A stretch of DNA of 41,685 bases from Oleispira sp963933055 (GTDB lineage Bacteria; Pseudomonadota; Gammaproteobacteria; Pseudomonadales; Oceanobacteraceae): assembly GCA_963933055.1 (NCBI GenBank), contig CAWVSY010000032.1:1-41685 (forward strand). The letters run 5' to 3'. Numbering within the stretch: the first letter of the stretch is position 1; each line of letters opens with the position of its first letter. This document shows, one piece after another, positions 25,649 through 35,051 of the stretch. The translations under genes and the position numbers were made by a program. The notes below the pieces were generated by a model. It was not told the origin of the DNA, did no database searches, and saw only the letters and a program-made list of their open reading frames with translations.

Positions 25649-27283
25649 TTAAAGCTTACAAGCCGCTAACTTAGCATCGTCAGCAGTACAGCCATAAACT
25701 TTGCCTTTAATCGTCACAACAGCAGGTGCCAAGCGATCATGAGTGCAATCTAATAGCGTATTATTTTCCATTAAATCAATACGAAGCGTTGGCGTAGGAG
25801 CCGTTAAATCTGCATTCCAATTAGAGGGCTCACTCGCATCCGTGCCATAAACCAATCCCACATTTAAATCATTACTACCCAAAGTATTTTTATTATTTTT
25901 ATTGATATTATCCTGCAAACAAATCAAATCAGCTGCGGAATACACATCATAATTAACACCATCAGCTTTCGCATCAGCACCGACAATTTGATTAAAACCG
26001 GCCAACTTACCTGCATTTGAAAGCAACTCGCCAATGGCACCATAAATCACAGCAGGTGCTGTTTGCTCACTGCCAGTGGCATTTCCCGCCGATTGAAAAC
26101 CGGCAATAATTCCCTGCAACAAACCCTCTTTAGGCGGTGATGCAAGACTATTATCTTTAAAAGTATTGTCATGAATATTAATATTTTTAATCAGTGGACT
26201 CCAACCATTAGCCATCGTTGCGCCGTAGTTTGCCGCATAATTTTCGACATCATCATCGGCTAAAAAATAACTCGCAATTTCAATACCGGCGGTATCATTG
26301 TCTGATATTTTATTGTTATAAATTTCGACATCACTGGTCGCAAAAATCAAAATGCCCGTTCCTGATGGTGCTAGACTTACTGCACCAGCACCGACATTGG
26401 TTGTATTATTGTCATAAGTATTATTACTAAATATGCGCACGCCACCTCCGTAGGCTTGAGGAAGACCTGGAAGGTCAAAACTTAAAATTCCCGCCGCATT
26501 ATCAAACGCAATATTATTGTAAACATCCGCACTATTTGAGTTCTCAATTTCTATTCCAGCAACGTTATGCTCAGCAACATTATTACGAACAACAATATTA
26601 TTAGACTGGCCAACATAGATACCTGCGTCAGCAGAGCCTACAGAATAGTTGTAATCCATGAGTACATTTTGACTCGATACAGGGTAAAGGCCATAAGCAC
26701 CGTTATTACTTCCCCCCTCCTCTAAATCAGTTTCCCAAACCGCCGCCGTATAAGTTATGTGAATACCGTTCACACCATCTGCCTTAATTGCATTCTTAGG
26801 CGCCTCATAAACACCCAAATCACGAATAGTAATATCGGTACCACCAGCAAATTTAAAACCATCATCTTCAGGCGCAGAACTAAAATCTAATTTTGTTTCA
26901 GTCATCCCATGGCCTGTAATGGTGACGCCAGTAGCATCCGTTACCGTAATAGAAGAACTGACGGTAAAAGAGCCTTTTGGAAGAACAATAACGGCATTAT
27001 CAGGCATATCGGTTAAAGCCGTAATAAGAGCATTTTTTAAATCTGCACCATCAACTTCATCAGGTGAAACATAAATCGCACCAGCAGGAAGCTCAAAACC
27101 AGAACGGGTACAACTTGACGCACACTCAACAATAGCGCCAATACCTGCGGAAGAATCAGCACTCATAGATTCACTTTTGTTTTTACTGCTACTGCTATCA
27201 CCGCCACAGCCCGTCATACCAAATGCAGCGATAGCAATTGCTGATGCTAAACCCAGCTTCATTAAGGGAGTATGTATTTTCAT
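25649..27283 (-). CDS. Parallel beta-helix repeat lipoprotein
   Basis: The start at 27283 has GAGG nine bases upstream and gives 544 residues. The N-terminus is a lipoprotein signal ending GMTGC (C26), then a Ser-rich linker. From about 70 to 350 the sequence is a series of beta-helix turns (for example GVTITGHGMTET, NIVVRNNVAEHNVAGIEIENS, ADVYNNIAFDNAAGILSFD), of the kind detected as PbH1 repeats. The C-terminal 100 residues hold several cysteines (C CxxD-type spacing, KVYGCTADD, AACKL). I recognise it as the beta-helix family that is commonly paired with the HNE_0200-type cytochrome. Function unknown: it could be a carbohydrate-active enzyme or a binding scaffold. The cytochrome gene follows by 78 bases, probably in one transcript. 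Confidence 0.82.
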   Translation of the reverse strand: MKIHTPLMKLGLASAIAIAAFGMTGCGGDSSSSKNKSESMSADSSAGIGAIVECASSCTRSGFELPAGAIYVSPDEVDGADLKNALITALTDMPDNAVIVLPKGSFTVSSSITVTDATGVTITGHGMTETKLDFSSAPEDDGFKFAGGTDITIRDLGVYEAPKNAIKADGVNGIHITYTAAVWETDLEEGGSNNGAYGLYPVSSQNVLMDYNYSVGSADAGIYVGQSNNIVVRNNVAEHNVAGIEIENSNSADVYNNIAFDNAAGILSFDLPGLPQAYGGGVRIFSNNTYDNNTTNVGAGAVSLAPSGTGILIFATSDVEIYNNKISDNDTAGIEIASYFLADDDVENYAANYGATMANGWSPLIKNINIHDNTFKDNSLASPPKEGLLQGIIAGFQSAGNATGSEQTAPAVIYGAIGELLSNAGKLAGFNQIVGADAKADGVNYDVYSAADLICLQDNINKNNKNTLGSNDLNVGLVYGTDASEPSNWNADLTAPTPTLRIDLMENNTLLDCTHDRLAPAVVTIKGKVYGCTADDAKLAACKL

Positions 27284-27595
27284 TGTTATGTGCCTCATAT
27301 AAGGAAGGTCCCCGCTAAGGGTAATTATCTTTTTTATAGTTTGGCTTCGAGCACTCTTTAGGTATCAGCGTTATTATTTATATTATTGCCAATAAAAAAT
27401 CACTTGAAGTGACTTTAGTAAAACGGGTGCGGTGTAGCAGGTAAATTAATTTCGCTAAGGAGTTCTTTGCAATCGTTATGCAATTCTTTGAAACCCTTAT
27501 TGTTAAAGGGCTAGACGAGGTGGCACAAGGTTTAATATTAAAACGTTTAAAACTAAGCAAAATTTAAAATCAATATTCTGCTTAGTAATTTCACG
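27284..27595. other. Intergenic region upstream of the beta-helix gene
   Basis: About 310 bases between the regulator and the beta-helix gene. It contains an inverted repeat TTGCA (27467-27471) and TGCAA (27479-27483) with a 7-base spacer. Just downstream, CCCTT and AAGGG flank a short loop (about 27494-27510). Either could be an operator or, for the second, part of a terminator of the regulator gene. A 60-codon frame here has no ribosome site or recognisable sequence, and I do not call it a gene. Confidence 0.4.
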
Positions 27596-28648
27596 TCAAA
27601 CATTGTCGCGGTAGGCTGTTGGGGTGGTATTTTTTTCTTTTCTAAAAGCACGATTAAACGAGCTCAGCGTTCGATAACCTACATCCAGTGCGATATTAGA
27701 AATCGGCGTATCAGGTTCTTTAATTAATCGCTGAGCAGCTTCATTAATACGGTATTCATTAATGAATTCATTAAAATTTCGATACTTCATTTCTTTATTA
27801 ATAACAGCACGAATACGATATTCAGGAAGTGCCATTTCATGAGCCAAGTCTTTTAAGGTCAAATTCTCTCGGCGATAAAAACCTTTTGCCATTAAATCTT
27901 TAAGCGATAACAAAGCATTTGAATCGGCCACAATTTTTTCAGATGAGAGAACCGCTAACGGCATTGAAGGGATTACAATTTCGCCTTCTGATAATACTTC
28001 GCTTTCTAAGTCTGACAAGGCTTTCGCTTCGCTCCAAATTTCAGTACGCCCCCTAAATAAAAATACGATGATCATTAATATCGATACATCAATCGCCAAA
28101 ATTCGAGAGGCCGCCGAAGCAAAATTGAAATTAAAAGAAAAGATAGACCAGCCAAGAGACAAACCCGCAGCGCCCATTATAGCCCAGCGCAAGCGTCGTC
28201 GTGATTCGACCAGATCGTCTTCACGCCCCCTCAACAAAGCAACAACCCCCATAATAATTAAGGCGTACTCAAGCCACTGAGGAATTGTCCGAGTTATAAA
28301 AATTAGCCAATGAGGGCCATACTGCACATCCAACCCTAATAGCAGCGCCGCCGCAGGTGTAATAAAACTATACAACGCGAGAATGAGCCCTACTTTAGGA
28401 AGTGGCCTTCCTTCTTGGAAAATAAGACGACAACTGATCCAAAAAAAGGCCGGTGTTGCACTCTCTATCATGTAAGCGTACACCGATAAATGCTCAGGAA
28501 GCCAACCACGGCATAAGTGAACAAAACCACCAAAGATCAATACAAAAAAAGCACGAGCAGCCATTGAATACAAAAAGTCTTTCAGAATCAGTATCATCAA
28601 GACAACACAGGCCCCTGCGCCACAAGCGGAGAAGAAAAGTTCTAACAT
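27596..28648 (-). CDS. Membrane-anchored AraC-family transcriptional regulator
   Basis: A 350-residue protein. The first 200 residues form about six or seven membrane helices, without a recognisable ligand domain. A linker (200-258) leads to a complete C-terminal AraC-type double helix-turn-helix (about 260-350), with LTLKDLAHEMALPEYRIRAVI as the first and ISNIALDVGYRTLSSFNRAFR as the second, including the conserved GY/SFNRAFR. This layout is known in integral-membrane AraC proteins, which read a signal in the membrane or periplasm and bind DNA directly. A good ribosome site (AAAGG, seven bases) precedes the ATG. It lies directly upstream of the beta-helix/cytochrome pair on the same strand, so it is the obvious candidate regulator. 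Confidence 0.88.
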   Translation of the reverse strand: MLELFFSACGAGACVVLMILILKDFLYSMAARAFFVLIFGGFVHLCRGWLPEHLSVYAYMIESATPAFFWISCRLIFQEGRPLPKVGLILALYSFITPAAALLLGLDVQYGPHWLIFITRTIPQWLEYALIIMGVVALLRGREDDLVESRRRLRWAIMGAAGLSLGWSIFSFNFNFASAASRILAIDVSILMIIVFLFRGRTEIWSEAKALSDLESEVLSEGEIVIPSMPLAVLSSEKIVADSNALLSLKDLMAKGFYRRENLTLKDLAHEMALPEYRIRAVINKEMKYRNFNEFINEYRINEAAQRLIKEPDTPISNIALDVGYRTLSSFNRAFRKEKNTTPTAYRDNV

Positions 28649-28779
28649 TATATGGCCTTTTATTATTATTTTTTGCCAGAGTAATAAAGCAGAAAAACGT
28701 TAACATCGTTACCTGCTCAATGACCAATTTACCATTAATTATTTGCTGCTATGAATCCTTTACGGTTATTAATATAAAA

Positions 28780-29844
28780 TTAAGCGGCTTTACGCATCAA
28801 TACAATGCCCAATACCAAGCTACCCACAATCGGGATAATACTGGCCATGACAGGCTCAAAACCCAATACAATGCTCGCAGGAGAAAGTAACTCTTCGGTA
28901 TATTTATAAATCATACCAACAATAATACCGCTAAATATACGGTAACCAGGCGTCACCGAACGCAACGGCCCAAAAATGAAAGAAATCCCTAAAATAACCA
29001 ACGCGAACGTACTTAAAGGTTGAGTTACCTTGCGCCAAAAAGACAGCATATATTGATCAGAATTTAATCCCTGCTTATCAAGATATTGTGAATATACATA
29101 CAATCCCGAAATAGACATATCTCGTGGAGTAACGATCACAACATTTAATTTTTCTGGTGTTAGCTCAGTATCCCAGCGACCACTTGCCTTATTTTCTTGG
29201 CGAACGACATCATCATTAATCATGGTTATAACAACGTTTTCCATTTGCCAATACTGACGCTGATACAAGGCTCGCTGCGCATATACAACCTGCTTAAGCT
29301 CATTATTATCATTGAACTCATACCGCGTAATACCATGCAATACTCCCCCGGGCTCAACTGCATTAAAACGCATAAAGGTATTACCTTCGCGGTGCCAAAA
29401 CCCTTTACCTTTATTGGAAAGCGCCTCACTAGCACCTTGCGCAACGGCTTTATTAGCTTGTGCAATTCGTTCTAATGACGGTACGACATATTCCCCTAAC
29501 AATAACGAGATTAGCATTAACACAGCCATCGGCTTAAGTACCGCAAATACAATGCGATTAATCGAAACACCCGCTGCACGCATGACCGTTAATTCACTGT
29601 TCGCAGCCATCGAGCCTAAGCCAGCCAAGCAGCCAATCAAACACGCCATTGGCATGTATTCATAAATACGACGTGGAAGTCTTAAACCAGAAAAAAATAA
29701 GGCATCAACCAATTGGTAATTGCCTTTTAAATTATCCAGCTCATCAACCAAGGTAAAAATAGCATCTAGGCCAACAATAACAATCATCACAACCAAGGTT
29801 GCCATTAATACATTACGCGCTACATAAGAATCTAATTGACGCAT
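28780..29844 (-). CDS. lptG: LPS export ABC transporter permease LptG
   Basis: LptG forms the inner-membrane LptB2FG complex that extracts lipopolysaccharide and passes it to the periplasmic bridge. The 354 residues have six membrane helices in a 3+3 arrangement around a periplasmic beta-jellyroll (about 125-265). N-terminal signatures are LDSYVARNVL and the ALFFSGLRLPRRIYEYMPMACLIGCLAGLG helix region (46-75), followed by SELTVMRAAGVS, the coupling segment that contacts LptB. The gene overlaps lptF by 13 bases, as expected for a coupled pair. Confidence 0.95.
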   Translation of the reverse strand: MRQLDSYVARNVLMATLVVMIVIVGLDAIFTLVDELDNLKGNYQLVDALFFSGLRLPRRIYEYMPMACLIGCLAGLGSMAANSELTVMRAAGVSINRIVFAVLKPMAVLMLISLLLGEYVVPSLERIAQANKAVAQGASEALSNKGKGFWHREGNTFMRFNAVEPGGVLHGITRYEFNDNNELKQVVYAQRALYQRQYWQMENVVITMINDDVVRQENKASGRWDTELTPEKLNVVIVTPRDMSISGLYVYSQYLDKQGLNSDQYMLSFWRKVTQPLSTFALVILGISFIFGPLRSVTPGYRIFSGIIVGMIYKYTEELLSPASIVLGFEPVMASIIPIVGSLVLGIVLMRKAA

Positions 29845-30911
29845 GACAACCTCTTAATCTTACGACGACGATTCCACTCGGGTATAAATAATAGCCCGGC
29901 ACCAATTAATCCATAAACCACATGCACCCACCACATGCCGATCACGGGGTTAAGGTTCCCTTTACTCAGCATTCCGCGCAAGGATATCAAAATGGTTATG
30001 TACATCATAAAAAGAATAATGGCGGGAAATAAACGCGCAAAGCGCCCTTGGCGTGGATTAACTTTCGATAAAGGAAAAGCAATCATTGCACAAATAGGTA
30101 CCATAATGATTAACGAGAAGCGCCACTGCAACTGAGAGACATGACGTGGATTATCAGACCCAAAGAGTTCCGATGTAGGAACCGCTTCTTTTTTAATCTT
30201 TTTTCGCTCAGCCGCTTCATCAGCGATTTTGACACCGTACAACTCAAAATCCAGCGCTTCAATGTCCATCTGACCTGGAGCAATATCAAAACGCTTACCA
30301 TCATGAAGCTCTAAAAATCGACTGCCCGTATCCGCATTCACTTTCTGTGTGCCAGTGCGGGCTAATAAAATGGTATTACCATCAGCGATGAATACGTTCT
30401 GCATTTCACTTTTATCAGCACTTAACCCTTCGGTATAGGTTACTCGAGAGCCTTTAGAACCCTGAAATCGTCCTGGTGCTAATAATTCGAACTCGGTCAT
30501 AGAAGCTTGTTTCCGATACAGATCTTCCATTTTTTGAGCCCCCATAGGGCTCAAATATAAACTAAAGAACGCGACCAATAGAGTAATAATGCCAGCAGGT
30601 AATAAGGTATAGCCCAATAATTTAGAATTAGAAAAACCCGTCGCCGTTAATACCGTCATTTCACTTTCAGCGTACAGCCGGCCATAAGCCAATAAAATGG
30701 CAATAAACAAAGATAAAGGAAGGATCATTTCTAAGAAGGAAGGCATTCGCAGAAGCAGAGTAAAAAATACAATCTCGAGAGGAATTTTCCCAGCGGCCGC
30801 CGCGGTTAATTGATAAATTAAGCGACTGCTCATCAGTATCATTAATAAGATACCCGTGACTGCTACCATAGAGGTAAACAGTTCTCGAGATAAATATCGG
30901 AAAATAATCAA
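29832..30911 (-). CDS. lptF: LPS export ABC transporter permease LptF
   Basis: LptF is the partner of LptG in the LPS transporter. The 359 residues have the same six-helix plus jellyroll layout. It begins MIIFRYLSRELF, very close to E. coli LptF, and carries ESEMTVLTATGFS as the LptB-contact segment and NPRQGRFARLFP before the last helices. The start codon is TTG at 30911, with AAGG eight bases upstream; no ATG would give the conserved N-terminus. The gene is divergent from pepA, the same neighbourhood as in E. coli. Confidence 0.95.
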   Translation of the reverse strand: MIIFRYLSRELFTSMVAVTGILLMILMSSRLIYQLTAAAAGKIPLEIVFFTLLLRMPSFLEMILPLSLFIAILLAYGRLYAESEMTVLTATGFSNSKLLGYTLLPAGIITLLVAFFSLYLSPMGAQKMEDLYRKQASMTEFELLAPGRFQGSKGSRVTYTEGLSADKSEMQNVFIADGNTILLARTGTQKVNADTGSRFLELHDGKRFDIAPGQMDIEALDFELYGVKIADEAAERKKIKKEAVPTSELFGSDNPRHVSQLQWRFSLIIMVPICAMIAFPLSKVNPRQGRFARLFPAIILFMMYITILISLRGMLSKGNLNPVIGMWWVHVVYGLIGAGLLFIPEWNRRRKIKRLSCVN

Positions 30912-31113
30912 ACTTTTAGCCTTCTCGTTCAGCCATGAAATAACAATCTATCAAAACATCTGGCAGTGTATAGCTTTCTCGCCAAATCGGCTAGCAAAGA
31001 CGAATTGAAAAGAAGCTTGATATTTCTTCCCAAAGAACCCATCTATACTTTATCGTTATAGCAATATCTAGACTCACTCAAATACGCTTTATATTTTACA
31101 ACCGGAGCAAATA

Positions 31114-32616
31114 ATGCAATTTAGCACCACACAAGAAAACGCTGTCGAAATTTCTGCCAGCTGCATCGTCGTTAGTATTGACGACAAGGGTCAACTTTCC
31201 AGTGCCGCTGACAGTATCGATAAAGCCGCGAATCAATACCTAACTGACTTATTTGATAGCGGCGACTTTAATGGTAAAACAGCTGAAACTTTATTGCTCG
31301 TTAAAGTACCTGGCATGACCGCTCAGCGACTGATTCTGGTCGGTAGTGGCAAAATAGCTGATGGCATCAGCGCGAAAAATTTCATTAAAATTGCAGAAGC
31401 CGCTGCAGGGGCTATTAAGAAATCAGGCGCTCTGCAAGCCGCCATTTATTTACAAGACATTCCCGTCATCGATAAAGACAATGCTTGGAAAGCTGAGCAA
31501 ACAGCCATAGCTTGTGAAAATGCTCTGTATTTATTTGATCAAACCAAGAGCAAACCAGAACACGAAGCTGAAGATTATTCTGACTCCATTGAAAACATTC
31601 TTTGGGCAGGCGATGCCAGCACTCAGATTTCTCTAGAAAAAGGCCAAGCAATCGCCCATGGTATTTCTGTCGCGAAAGACTTAGGCAATATGCCGCCTAA
31701 TATCTGCACGCCAACCTATTTAGCCGAACAGGCCGAAGCACTAGCCGAAGAAACAGGCTTAATTGAAACCATTATTATTGATGAAGCTGAACTGGATGCT
31801 ATGGGGGCTGGTGCCTTCGTATCGGTATCTAAAGGTTCTACCGAGCCAGGTAAGTTCATCATCATGAAATACCAAGGCGCTAAAGATGCTAACGAAGCAC
31901 CTCACCTTATTTTAGGCAAAGGCATCACCTTCGATACCGGCGGCATTAGCTTGAAGCCTGGCGCGGGTATGGACGAGATGAAGTACGACATGTGTGGTGC
32001 GGCTTCTGTTCTTGGTACTATGACGGCCTTGACCGAACTTAAACCTAACATCAACATTATAGGGATGATCACAACCGCTGAAAATATGCCTGCAGGTAAT
32101 GCGAGCAAACCTGGCGATGTCGTCACAACTCTTTCTGGCAAAACCGTAGAAATTTTAAATACCGACGCCGAAGGTCGCTTAGTATTATGCGATGCTTTAA
32201 CCTACGCTATCGACAACCTAAAGCCTGCCTCTATTGTTGATATTGCAACCCTAACAGGTGCTTGCATGATGGCATTAGGAACCGTGAATTCTGGTTTATT
32301 CACCGAAGATGAATCATTGGCCACTGAACTGCAAAAAGCCGCGGTTGATTCCCACGATAAAGTTTGGCGCTTACCGCTAGAAGACGATTATCAAGAACAG
32401 TTAGATTCTAACTTCGCTGATATCGCCAACATCGGTGGCCGTCTTGCGGGGTCAACTACCGCAGCCTGCTTCTTAGCACGCTTTACTGAAGGCCAATCTT
32501 GGGCGCACTTGGATATCGCAGGAACGGCGTGGCACTCAGGTGGTAAAAACAAAGGCTCTACAGGACGCCCTGTGCCTTTATTGGTGAACTATTTACTCAA
32601 TAAAAACCCAGCTTAA
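31114..32616 (+). CDS. pepA: Leucyl aminopeptidase (M17), PepA
   Basis: PepA is a hexameric two-metal aminopeptidase; in E. coli it also binds DNA at the cer and carAB sites. The 500 residues contain the M17 signature NTDAEGRL at 349-356. Metal ligands are K269, D274, D292, D351 and E353, and catalytic residues are K281 and R355, all one less than in E. coli numbering. The start ATG has GGAG five to seven bases upstream. The position divergent from lptF is conserved. A 16-base hairpin follows the gene. Confidence 0.97.
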   Translation: MQFSTTQENAVEISASCIVVSIDDKGQLSSAADSIDKAANQYLTDLFDSGDFNGKTAETLLLVKVPGMTAQRLILVGSGKIADGISAKNFIKIAEAAAGAIKKSGALQAAIYLQDIPVIDKDNAWKAEQTAIACENALYLFDQTKSKPEHEAEDYSDSIENILWAGDASTQISLEKGQAIAHGISVAKDLGNMPPNICTPTYLAEQAEALAEETGLIETIIIDEAELDAMGAGAFVSVSKGSTEPGKFIIMKYQGAKDANEAPHLILGKGITFDTGGISLKPGAGMDEMKYDMCGAASVLGTMTALTELKPNINIIGMITTAENMPAGNASKPGDVVTTLSGKTVEILNTDAEGRLVLCDALTYAIDNLKPASIVDIATLTGACMMALGTVNSGLFTEDESLATELQKAAVDSHDKVWRLPLEDDYQEQLDSNFADIANIGGRLAGSTTAACFLARFTEGQSWAHLDIAGTAWHSGGKNKGSTGRPVPLLVNYLLNKNPA

Positions 32617-32638
32617 CAAATAAGCGCATAGAGAATAA

Positions 32639-32692
32639 ATAGCACTGATTGAATAGCGCCATCAAAGCGCAATTCAATCAGTGCTATCTTTT
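32639..32692. terminator. Terminator between pepA and yciH
   Basis: A perfect 16-base stem (ATAGCACTGATTGAAT at 32639-32654, complement at 32672-32687), followed by CTTTT. The 17-base loop itself contains GCGC and GCGC that can pair, giving a stacked hairpin. It lies between two convergent genes. Confidence 0.88.
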
Positions 32693-32703
32693 AAAAATAC
32701 GGT

Positions 32704-33159
32704 TTAACCGCCTGCTTTTTTAACCGTGAAGCCTCTTCGCTTCATTTCATCAAACATCTGATCGCGCACATCACCTTGTATTTCAATCACCCCGTCTTTC
32801 ACGGAACCTCCTACCCCACACTTCTGCTTTAACTCTTTTGCAAGCTTCTTTAGCTCATCCGACGCTAATAAAACCCCCAAAATCAAGGTAACACCCTTGC
32901 CCTTACGTCCTTTGGTTTCACGCTGAATGCGGACAATGCCATCACCTTCTGGTAAAGACTCATTTTTACAGACACAACCCTCTTTCGCTTTACCACACTC
33001 AGGACAAGTACGGCCCAGCTCTGTCGAGTAAACAGAACCCGCACTGGCCTTTTGCTCAGGCGCTGCTACCTTGGCCGAGGGATCATCACTTCCTAATCCA
33101 GTTAAACCAGCCAACCCTGCAAGGCCAACTGTTTTTTTAGAGGTCGTTTTTTTTGACAT
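32704..33159 (-). CDS. yciH: SUI1/eIF1-like translation factor YciH
   Basis: A 151-residue protein whose C-terminal half (about 75-151) is the SUI1/eIF1-like domain (GIVRIQRETKGRKGKGVT, LKQKCGVGGSVKDGVIEIQGD). In E. coli YciH takes part in start-codon fidelity and stress control of translation. A zinc-ribbon-like segment (TCPECGKAKEGCVC, C-x2-C ... C-x-C) precedes the domain. The N-terminus has a Leu-Gly repeat (LAGLAGLTGLG). I start at 33159 because AAAGG lies nine bases upstream; an ATG two codons earlier would be only three bases away. Confidence 0.92.
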   Translation of the reverse strand: MSKKTTSKKTVGLAGLAGLTGLGSDDPSAKVAAPEQKASAGSVYSTELGRTCPECGKAKEGCVCKNESLPEGDGIVRIQRETKGRKGKGVTLILGVLLASDELKKLAKELKQKCGVGGSVKDGVIEIQGDVRDQMFDEMKRRGFTVKKAGG

Positions 33160-33219
33160 GCCCATTTGCCTTTAATATCAATAATTATCAAACAAGTATA
33201 ACGAAAAAGCCCTATAACA

Positions 33220-33253
33220 AAAAAGGCGACAGGTTTTACCCCGTCGCCTTTTT
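33220..33253 (-). terminator. Terminator of the FadL-type porin gene
   Basis: AAAAAGGCGAC at 33220-33230 pairs perfectly with 33243-33253, and GG/CC in the loop can extend it. Read on the minus strand the stem is followed by a T-tract. It lies 40 bases after the porin stop. Confidence 0.88.
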
Positions 33254-33292
33254 AAACTATTTGCTCTATTAGCTTATCAATTTACCGATAAA

Positions 33293-34801
33293 TTATAGCT
33301 TGTAGTTAACCTGTAAAGAAATACCCATGGCATCCATAGAATACTCACCTTTTAGATTGGTTGAATCTTTTGGATTACCATCTAAACCACGGTTATATTC
33401 ATTTACTTTCGTATCAGCAAAGAACAAGTAAGAGAAAGCAAAATCAACATCTAAGTCTTCATCAATGCGATAGTTTACACCAGCACTCAACCATTCACGG
33501 TCATTATCAGGCACACGTGCGGTACGGTAAGAGTTACTAACAGGGCTTTGATCATTTGCATAACCCGCGCGTAATAACCAGTCATCATTCAACTGATAAT
33601 TCGCACCTACAGCGATCGCTGTTGTATCTTTCCAGTTCTCTTCGATGTGGCCAATATAACCTTCACCTAAGTCACTTAATGTTTCAATCATACCCACTTC
33701 AGATTCAGTTGAAATAACATCGAAGCTTTCAAATACAGACCATTGTGTCCAAGTTACACCCGCAACCAACTGAAGCTTATCTGTCATCTGATGCGCATAA
33801 CTGACGGTCAAAGATTGAGGTGTGGTTAATGGCACTTCAGAACCTTGTTTAGGCACTGAACCAGTAGCACCATCAACCGGAGCGATGATGTAATCTCCCG
33901 CTGCAACGCCAGCAGGTGGAATAGCGTTACGGGCTTTAGTTAACGCAAATACGCCCTGGTCTTGCTTAAATTCAGAATCGCCCTGAAGTTTGAACTCCAT
34001 CTCTGAACGATAGCTAATACCCACGGTGATATCAGAATTAATGTCCCACATTAGGCTTAAGTTATAACCTACTTGCCAATCATCACCTTCAACTTCGTAG
34101 TGGTTCTCAAAACCAGCAGCACTTGCCCACTGCTCATCTGATAACTCAGCAAAACCTAAACGTGCATCAGCAGGATTTTTGCCACCATTTAAAAATTTAA
34201 GATTTTCATTATATGGAATGGTATCAGTATGCTTAGACAGCAGTCCCTTCATATAGGTAATGTCTAAACCAAAACCTACAGACAACTGGTCATTCACTCG
34301 ATACGCAAGCGCTGGCTGAAATTCAATCGAGGTTAATTTGGTTTCATCCGCAAATGCACCACCCACAAAGTCACTGTCATAGCCAGTATTGGTTCCAAAT
34401 GGAACGAATAAACCAAAACCCGCAGCAAACTTGTCATTAATCGGCATCGCGAAATATGCGTAAGGAATCGTTGCCGAAGAAAGGAAATCGCCACCATCAG
34501 AATAAGGGCCTAGATCTTCTGCAGTATAGGTTTTACCAGCAGCATTGGTATAACTACTTGGAGAGAAACTCCCCGTCGGCTTAAGGTAAGAAGCACCCAC
34601 TGTTAATTCAGCGCGTTTTAATTTAACCATACCTGCTGGGTTATAAAATACGACACTTGCATCTTCTACGACAGCAGCACGGCCAGCGTACGCATTACCA
34701 GCGCCAGCGGCACCTTGTTCGTTTAATTTATAACCAGAGGCTTGTACGGCTGGAGCCAATACAGCAGCGGCGATCGCTGCAACTAAAACGCGTTGTTTCA
34801 T
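33293..34801 (-). CDS. fadL: FadL/TodX family outer-membrane transporter
   Basis: A 502-residue outer-membrane beta-barrel of the FadL family, which takes up long-chain fatty acids or other hydrophobic compounds. The signal peptide ends at VQA (about residue 21). The mature start SGYKLNEQGAAGAGNAYAGRAA and EDASVVFYNPAGMVKL, including the NPA motif, are diagnostic of the hatch domain. The remaining sequence is alternating strands with long loops, and it ends SLQVNYKL. Substrate is not fixed by sequence: fatty acids, alkanes or aromatics are all possible. The gene has its own terminator and a 250-base upstream region with a small palindrome. It fits with the acyl-CoA thioesterases at 4-5.6 kb. 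Confidence 0.92.
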   Translation of the reverse strand: MKQRVLVAAIAAAVLAPAVQASGYKLNEQGAAGAGNAYAGRAAVVEDASVVFYNPAGMVKLKRAELTVGASYLKPTGSFSPSSYTNAAGKTYTAEDLGPYSDGGDFLSSATIPYAYFAMPINDKFAAGFGLFVPFGTNTGYDSDFVGGAFADETKLTSIEFQPALAYRVNDQLSVGFGLDITYMKGLLSKHTDTIPYNENLKFLNGGKNPADARLGFAELSDEQWASAAGFENHYEVEGDDWQVGYNLSLMWDINSDITVGISYRSEMEFKLQGDSEFKQDQGVFALTKARNAIPPAGVAAGDYIIAPVDGATGSVPKQGSEVPLTTPQSLTVSYAHQMTDKLQLVAGVTWTQWSVFESFDVISTESEVGMIETLSDLGEGYIGHIEENWKDTTAIAVGANYQLNDDWLLRAGYANDQSPVSNSYRTARVPDNDREWLSAGVNYRIDEDLDVDFAFSYLFFADTKVNEYNRGLDGNPKDSTNLKGEYSMDAMGISLQVNYKL

Positions 34802-34947
34802 TTTTATAGGAACCTATTGTAAGAATACGCATCTAATACCCACAAATTTATTTAAATTATGTTTAGTGAAGTATCTCGATACAAAAGAAATCGGGGGAAT
34901 TATGCCAGTTTAACAAACCGCTATTGTTACAATAATATACAATTAGG

Positions 34948-34960
34948 TTACAAAATGTAA
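34948..34960. promoter_or_regulatory. Short palindrome upstream of the FadL-type gene
   Basis: TTACA (34948-34952) and TGTAA (34956-34960) form a perfect inverted repeat around AAA, about 150 bases upstream of the porin start. It could be a regulator site. It does not match the FadR or PsrA consensus that I know, so no regulator is named. Confidence 0.3.
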
Positions 34961-35051
34961 TTAAGCTGGCGCAATTTGAGAATAAATCGTCCTATTAGGT
35001 CCGATTATCGAATGATTTTTATCTATTTAGGCCACTGACAGTTTTCTAAGA

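Noticed and set aside
27378..27560. A 60-codon minus-strand frame upstream of the beta-helix gene
   Set aside because: No ribosome site, no recognisable family and low-complexity composition; more likely regulatory DNA.
28453..28890. A 145-codon plus-strand frame spanning the AraC and lptG genes
   Set aside because: It runs antisense through the starts and ends of two clear genes and contains no known domain.
29312..29665. A 117-codon frame antisense to lptG
   Set aside because: lptG is certain on the other strand and the antisense frame has no domain or ribosome site.
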